From JBELHO01 sp042091375 (GTDB lineage: Bacteria > Pseudomonadota > Gammaproteobacteria > Enterobacterales > Alteromonadaceae): 64,000 nucleotides of DNA. This document shows positions 59,784-64,000 of the stretch, piece after piece (within the stretch, counting starts at the first letter, position 1; every line of letters begins with the position of its first letter). The stretch covers positions 62,001-126,000 of the forward strand of contig JBELHO010000002.1 in NCBI GenBank assembly GCA_042091375.1, given 5' to 3'. The notes beneath the pieces were generated by a model, which was given only the letters and a program-made list of their open reading frames with translations, was not told the origin of the DNA and ran no database searches. Both the position numbers and the translations under genes were made by a program.

Positions 59784-62468
59784 ATGGGAAAATCACTGGT
59801 AATTGTCGAGTCGCCAGCAAAAGCGAAAACAATTAACAAATACTTGGGTAAAGATTTTATTGTTAAGTCAAGTGTTGGTCACGTACGTGATCTTCCAACC
59901 AGTAGTAACGGTAAAAAAGTAGCGGCAAAATCACCCGCCGAAGTGCGCAAAATGACGCCTGAGGCGAAACAAAAATACAAGCAAAAACGCGATAAATTAG
60001 CGTTGATCAACCGCATGGGGATCAACCCAGATAAAGATTGGTTAGCCAGCTATCATATTTTGCCCGGTAAAGAAAAAGTCGTTGCCGAGTTAAAAAAATT
60101 GGCCGAAACAGCAGAAACCATCTATCTCGCAACCGATTTGGATCGCGAGGGGGAAGCTATTGCTTGGCATTTAAAAGAAATTATTGGTGGTAGTGACGAC
60201 AAATACCGACGCGTGGTGTTTAACGAAATAACCGAAAGTGCCATTCAACAGGCATTTTCCACCCCCGGTGAACTCAATATGCCGGGAGTTAACGCACAAC
60301 AAGCTCGCCGCTTCTTAGACCGTATTGTTGGATTCATGGTTAGTCCATTACTGTGGAAAAAAGTAGCTCGCGGTTTATCTGCTGGCCGAGTTCAATCGGT
60401 TGCGGTCAAATTAGTCGTAGAGCGAGAGCGAGAAATTAAAGCTTTTGATCCCAAAGAATATTGGGAGATAAGTGCAGAAACTAAAACCAACAGTGATCAA
60501 GGTCTGACCTTAGCTGTCACTCATCAGCAAGGCCAGACGTTTAAACCCAACAATGAAGCCGACACCAAAAAAGCCGTAGCACTACTCGAGCCAGCTGAGT
60601 ACTTAGTCACCAAGCGCGATGATAAACCCTCAAAAAGTTCACCGTCTGCGCCCTTTATTACCTCTACTTTGCAACAAGCAGCCAGTACTCGACTTGGCTT
60701 TGGGGTTAAACGCACTATGGGGCTAGCGCAGCGTTTGTACGAAGCTGGGCATATTACCTATATGCGAACTGATTCAACCAATTTAAGCAGCGATGCGGTA
60801 CAAAAGTGCCGTACCCATATTGGCAAGCACTTTGGTGACAATTACTTACCTGAAAAAGCCAAGTTATACGGTAGTAAAGCCGGCGCGCAAGAGGCGCACG
60901 AAGCGATAAGACCTTCAAATGTCAGCGTTGAATCGGCTTTTATGGAAGGTATAGAGGCCGATGCCAAAAGACTATACGATTTGATTTGGCGACAATTTGT
61001 GGCTTGTCAAATGACCGCAGCACGTTATACAGTGAGTACCATGACCGTTCAAGCCGCAGGTTTTGACTTAAAAGCCAAGGGACGTGTGATGCAGTTTGAT
61101 GGCTGGACTAAGGTTCATCCGCAACTATCGAAAGGCGATAAAGACACGCATTTGCCCGATTTGGCAGTTGGTGAAATATTAACCCTCGATAAACTGCTAC
61201 CTTCGCAGCACTTTACTAAACCAGTGCCTAGATTTGGTGAAGCGTCATTGGTCAAAGAACTTGAAAAGCGCTCCATTGGACGTCCTTCAACCTATGCTTC
61301 AATTATTTCAACCATTCAAGATCGCGGTTATGTTCGCTTGGAGAAAAAGCGGTTCTACGCAGAAAAAATGGGGGAAATTGTCACCGACAGTTTGTCAGCA
61401 AGTTTTATCAACTTAATGAGTTATAACTTTACCGCCGACATGGAGCAAGAGCTAGATGAAATTGCTGAAGGTTCGATGTTTTGGAAAGATGTACTCAACG
61501 AATTTTACAGCAACTTTACAAAACAACTTGCCCTAGCTGACAAGCCTGTTGATGAAGGTGGAATGCACAGTAACGAACCTGTGTTAACAGATATTGACTG
61601 TCCTACCTGTGGCAGAAAAATGGGTATTCGCACTGCCTCAACTGGGGTTTTTCTCGGCTGCTCAGGTTATGCCTTACCGCCCAAAGAGCGCTGTACAACA
61701 ACAATGAATTTAACACCCGGTGAAGAAGCGGTGAGTGTGTTGGCGGAAGATCAAGAAACTGAAGCACTCAGAGCTATGCATCGCTGTAGTATTTGTTCTA
61801 CCGCAATGGACAGTTATTTAATTGATGAAACACGCAAGTTACACGTTTGCGGTAATAACCCTGTTTGTCCTGGCATTGAAGTAGAGTACGGCACCTTTAA
61901 AATAAAAGGTTACGATGGACCAATTCTCGAATGTGATCGCTGTGATGCCAATATGGAGCTTAAAAACGGTCGATTTGGTAAATACTTTGATTGCACCAAT
62001 AGTGAATGTAAAAATACCCGAAAACTACTAGCCAATGGTGAGGCAGCGCCGCCAAAAGAAGATCCTGTGCAATTGCCTGAGTTGAGTTGTGAAAAATCAG
62101 ACGCACATTTTGTATTGCGCGATGGTGCGGCGGGCATATTTTTAGCTGCTAACACCTTTCCAAGGTCGCGTGAAACCAGAGCGCCAAAAGTTGCAGAGTT
62201 ACAACGTTTCCGCGATCGCATTTCGGTTAAGTTTCACTATTTAGCTGATGCACCTGTTGCAGATCCCGATGGTAATTTATCTGTGGTGAGATACAGTCGT
62301 AAGAACAAATCACAATATGTAATGACTGAAGTTGAGGGTAAAGCAACTGGTTGGACAGCAACCTTTAATGACGGTCAATGGCAACAAGTGTTAGCCAAGA
62401 AAAAAACAACTAAAACAAAAAGCAAAGCAAAAGCTAAAAGCAAAGCAAAAACTGCCACTAAAAAATAA
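59784..62468 (+). CDS. topA: DNA topoisomerase I
   Basis: An 894-residue type IA topoisomerase that relaxes negative supercoils. The Toprim domain shows V-I-V-E-S-P-A-K-A-K-T and D-L-D-R-E-G-E-A-I-A-W-H; the catalytic tyrosine is Y326 in I-T-Y-M-R-T-D-S. Three Cys4-type zinc ribbons are seen between about 607 and 760 (C-P-T-C ... C, C-S-I-C ... C, C-D-R-C ... C), then ribbon-like domains without cysteines and a Lys/Ala/Thr tail (last about 25 residues). The length is close to E. coli TopA (865). AGGA lies 12 nt before the ATG. Confidence 0.97.
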   Translation: MGKSLVIVESPAKAKTINKYLGKDFIVKSSVGHVRDLPTSSNGKKVAAKSPAEVRKMTPEAKQKYKQKRDKLALINRMGINPDKDWLASYHILPGKEKVVAELKKLAETAETIYLATDLDREGEAIAWHLKEIIGGSDDKYRRVVFNEITESAIQQAFSTPGELNMPGVNAQQARRFLDRIVGFMVSPLLWKKVARGLSAGRVQSVAVKLVVEREREIKAFDPKEYWEISAETKTNSDQGLTLAVTHQQGQTFKPNNEADTKKAVALLEPAEYLVTKRDDKPSKSSPSAPFITSTLQQAASTRLGFGVKRTMGLAQRLYEAGHITYMRTDSTNLSSDAVQKCRTHIGKHFGDNYLPEKAKLYGSKAGAQEAHEAIRPSNVSVESAFMEGIEADAKRLYDLIWRQFVACQMTAARYTVSTMTVQAAGFDLKAKGRVMQFDGWTKVHPQLSKGDKDTHLPDLAVGEILTLDKLLPSQHFTKPVPRFGEASLVKELEKRSIGRPSTYASIISTIQDRGYVRLEKKRFYAEKMGEIVTDSLSASFINLMSYNFTADMEQELDEIAEGSMFWKDVLNEFYSNFTKQLALADKPVDEGGMHSNEPVLTDIDCPTCGRKMGIRTASTGVFLGCSGYALPPKERCTTTMNLTPGEEAVSVLAEDQETEALRAMHRCSICSTAMDSYLIDETRKLHVCGNNPVCPGIEVEYGTFKIKGYDGPILECDRCDANMELKNGRFGKYFDCTNSECKNTRKLLANGEAAPPKEDPVQLPELSCEKSDAHFVLRDGAAGIFLAANTFPRSRETRAPKVAELQRFRDRISVKFHYLADAPVADPDGNLSVVRYSRKNKSQYVMTEVEGKATGWTATFNDGQWQQVLAKKKTTKTKSKAKAKSKAKTATKK

Positions 62469-62500
62469 CATTTACTGTTAAGGTGCTTTTAATTGGTCAT

Positions 62501-62542
62501 GGGTTGAATAACACAATAGCCTTAGGCAAGGTTATTCAGCCC
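62501..62542. terminator. Inverted repeat between topA and the convergent small gene
   Basis: GGGTTGAATAAC (62501-62512) pairs with GTTATTCAGCCC (62531-62542, one G-T pair); the loop holds a further GCC-TTA-GGC mini-palindrome. It covers the stop codon of the minus-strand gene. There is no U-run, so termination is uncertain. Confidence 0.4.
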
Positions 62543-62900
62543 ACTCTAACTGATCTATTACTCTTCTCGCTTGTTCTATTGTACAATCAGTTTTGGCCAT
62601 CAACTCATTGACAGTGATATTGGGTTGGTGCTTTGCAATGGTCAGCAAGGCTTCATAACTCAGCTGGGTATGTTGGGATTTGAGGTGTTTAGCCAACCAC
62701 AACCAGCTGTCTTCATCAGCACTTTCAATGAGTAGTATAATATCGTTAATTTGCTTAAACGACGCCACTAATTGCCAGTTTCTAGAACGACCTATTCGAG
62801 TTAATTGACACCCCAACTGGCGTATATGTGCTTTAAGGGCATAAGCTTTGAGGACACGTCGCAAAAACGAGGGTAAGGTAATAGTGACGAGTTTAGACAT
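62532..62900 (-). CDS. Small conserved gammaproteobacterial protein (RRF_GI-like)
   Basis: A 122-residue soluble protein. The I-T-L-P-S-F-L-R-R start and the R-S-R-N-W-Q-L segment resemble a small family found in Vibrio and Shewanella-type genomes and labelled ribosome recycling factor family, although it is not the true Frr. The C-terminal half (Q-P-N-I-T-V-N-E-L-M-A-K-T-D-C-T-I-E-Q-A-R-R-V-I-D) looks like a winged-helix-type helical unit. Function unknown. It lies 48 bp after the next gene on the same strand. Confidence 0.6.
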   Translation of the reverse strand: MSKLVTITLPSFLRRVLKAYALKAHIRQLGCQLTRIGRSRNWQLVASFKQINDIILLIESADEDSWLWLAKHLKSQHTQLSYEALLTIAKHQPNITVNELMAKTDCTIEQARRVIDQLEWAE

Positions 62901-62948
62901 GATGCAGGGGGAATAGCAAAAGGTCGGGTAACCTTTTCATTTACCAGT

Positions 62949-63716
62949 CTACCATTTTTTCTTAGGTTGAAATAATAAATCTAAATCGTCTTCTTGTGCT
63001 TTGGCTTTTTTCTCTGCATCTTTAGCGTTAATATTTTTCAGTGAAGAGGTGATATCTTCAAGTTGTGCATTAATTTCAGTTCGGCGCTTAGTGACGTAAT
63101 CTGATTGATGCAGACTTTCACTTAGGGTTTTTAATGCTTTTTCAAAATACTGTCTAGCCGAGCCTAACATTTCATTGTTAAAAGCCTGTAATCCTCGCTT
63201 GTAGATACTTTCTACATTGATTTTAAGTTGTATTCCACTGAGCTTTTTATCTTCATGTGCAAACGCTTGAGGGTCGAGTACACCTTTCATTTGTTCCGAT
63301 TTTAAAATACTACGCAATTTCTTAATGGTTTGTAAAATAACTAATAACTGTTGATCATTATCGGGTAAAACAAATTTATCTTCAGAGGTCTCAGTCGGTG
63401 CAGCTAAGTCTTTGGCGGCTTGAAGCCTTGCTTGTATTTCATTTACTTTAGCCTTTAACGGTGCCGACTCGGGAATAATTTCAGCCATTTTCTTGGCGGC
63501 ATTAAAGCTTCTTCTATTAAGAATAATTGCTAAGTTAGCGTTTGCAGGCAAGTGAACTAAACTGGCTAATAGCTCTTCAGTTTCATCAATGATAGCTTTT
63601 TGTTTTGCTGCTTTAGCGCGCTTTTCTTGCTCTTGTTTCGCTTTGTGTTGCTGTATCGCATTGACTATCACCACAGCGACAATTAAAGCAATAATTAAAC
63701 TAACAATAATACCCAT
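62949..63716 (-). CDS. Membrane-anchored coiled-coil protein of unknown function
   Basis: A 255-residue protein with one N-terminal membrane helix (about 3-21), then a Lys/Gln/Ala-rich coiled coil (about 22-50) and mostly alpha-helical sequence with a TPR-like stretch (Y-K-R-G-L-Q-A-F-N-N-E-M-L-G-S-A-R-Q-Y-F-E-K-A-L, about 168-192). The end is acidic, then K-K-K-W. I recognise no named family. It is probably cytoplasmic-facing and cotranscribed with the following small gene. Confidence 0.7.
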   Translation of the reverse strand: MGIIVSLIIALIVAVVIVNAIQQHKAKQEQEKRAKAAKQKAIIDETEELLASLVHLPANANLAIILNRRSFNAAKKMAEIIPESAPLKAKVNEIQARLQAAKDLAAPTETSEDKFVLPDNDQQLLVILQTIKKLRSILKSEQMKGVLDPQAFAHEDKKLSGIQLKINVESIYKRGLQAFNNEMLGSARQYFEKALKTLSESLHQSDYVTKRRTEINAQLEDITSSLKNINAKDAEKKAKAQEDDLDLLFQPKKKW

Positions 63717-63987
63717 AACTTTTTACCAAGCAACTTATAAGACAACTTCAATTCTCAGTTTACAAAAAATGAGTGGTCAAGCATAGCGCTATGTGAATGT
63801 TTTTATTTTATTTTTTATTTTTACTATGTTTTTGAGTATTTTGGCATGATTTGCTCACAGAAATTCACCGTTGATAACTAAAATTTTTCAACCAAAAATA
63901 GTAAATTTTTTAAAAGCAAAAAATTTTTATGGCATAAATGATCAATTAAGTATATATTTTTCGAATAAGCCAATCTGAACAATCACT

Positions 63988-64000
63988 ATGAAACTGCAAC
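63988..64000 (+). CDS. cysB: Possible start of cysB, cut by the window edge
   Basis: Only ATG-AAA-CTG-CAA plus one base is visible, giving M-K-L-Q. CysB starts M-K-L-Q-Q-L-R-Y, and cysB follows topA in E. coli and relatives. With yciK, sohB and topA already in this order, cysB is the expected next gene. Four codons cannot prove it. Confidence 0.4.

Noticed and set aside
1..64000. CRISPR array, toxin-antitoxin pair, prophage, IS element or defence island
   Set aside because: No evenly spaced repeats with unique spacers, no transposase, integrase or known defence genes; every longer gene fits metabolism, envelope or housekeeping families.

Overview
The window is low-GC chromosomal DNA of a marine gammaproteobacterium. 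Gene families (TonB-dependent receptors, YoaA, EfpL, VolA/Pla-1-type lipase, a GlyGly-CTERM protein) and gene order fit the Alteromonadales, most likely a Colwellia/Thalassotalea-like member. That placement is inferred from family resemblance, not from a database search. It is a scaffolded draft: three runs of exactly 100 N (5623-5722, 13061-13160, 27983-28082) mark gaps of unknown true length. I see no rRNA, tRNA, insertion sequence, prophage or CRISPR array.

Layout. 0-5 kb: the 3' part of an M16 zinc peptidase gene and a convergent TonB receptor gene with a Fur-box-like site upstream. 5.2-10 kb: an unknown membrane protein cut by a gap, then a thiamine-salvage operon. The operon has a TPP riboswitch (5' half lost in the gap), a TonB receptor, a YkoF/MTH1187-type thiamine-binding protein, a PnuT-type transporter and a small-molecule kinase. 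10-18.4 kb: a small membrane protein, a YdeP-type molybdoenzyme, a four-PAS GGDEF-EAL protein, an Asp-rich lipoprotein inside a cluster of short tandem repeats, a cNMP-binding protein and an M14-type metallohydrolase. 18.5-27.2 kb: a NatAB-like ABC exporter, efpL, a secreted cyclophilin with a GlyGly-CTERM tail, a signal peptidase I, folD, rnhA-lgt and an aldo/keto reductase. 27.3-34.4 kb: an AhpD-like protein, a MarR regulator, recR-htpG-adk, a MAPEG protein, an ElaA-like acetyltransferase and a periplasmic solute-binding-like protein.

34.5-42.2 kb: the complete histidine operon hisL-GDCBHAF-IE on the minus strand, with a six-His leader peptide and an attenuator. 42.5-50 kb: yoaA-tsaB-(two extra genes)-slp/yeaY-hydrolase-fadD, an expanded form of the enterobacterial yoaA-tsaB-yeaY-fadD neighbourhood. 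50-64 kb: yciK, a VolA-like surface lipase with a FadR-like operator, sohB, tpm, a dicarboxylate/amino-acid symporter, an Ig-like lipoprotein with three EF-hand-type loops, topA, two small conserved genes, and at the right edge what is probably the start of cysB. This is an expanded yciK-sohB-topA-cysB block.

Functionally, the riboswitch operon describes a full path for thiamine: receptor across the outer membrane, PnuT across the inner membrane, and trapping by phosphorylation. The fadD and VolA genes form a lipid-scavenging neighbourhood. The rest is mostly housekeeping. I found no system that I can call wholly undescribed. The best leads are the thiamine operon, the FadR-like site at the VolA gene, the tandem-repeat cluster at 16.3-16.8 kb, and the two unrecognised genes inserted between tsaB and slp.
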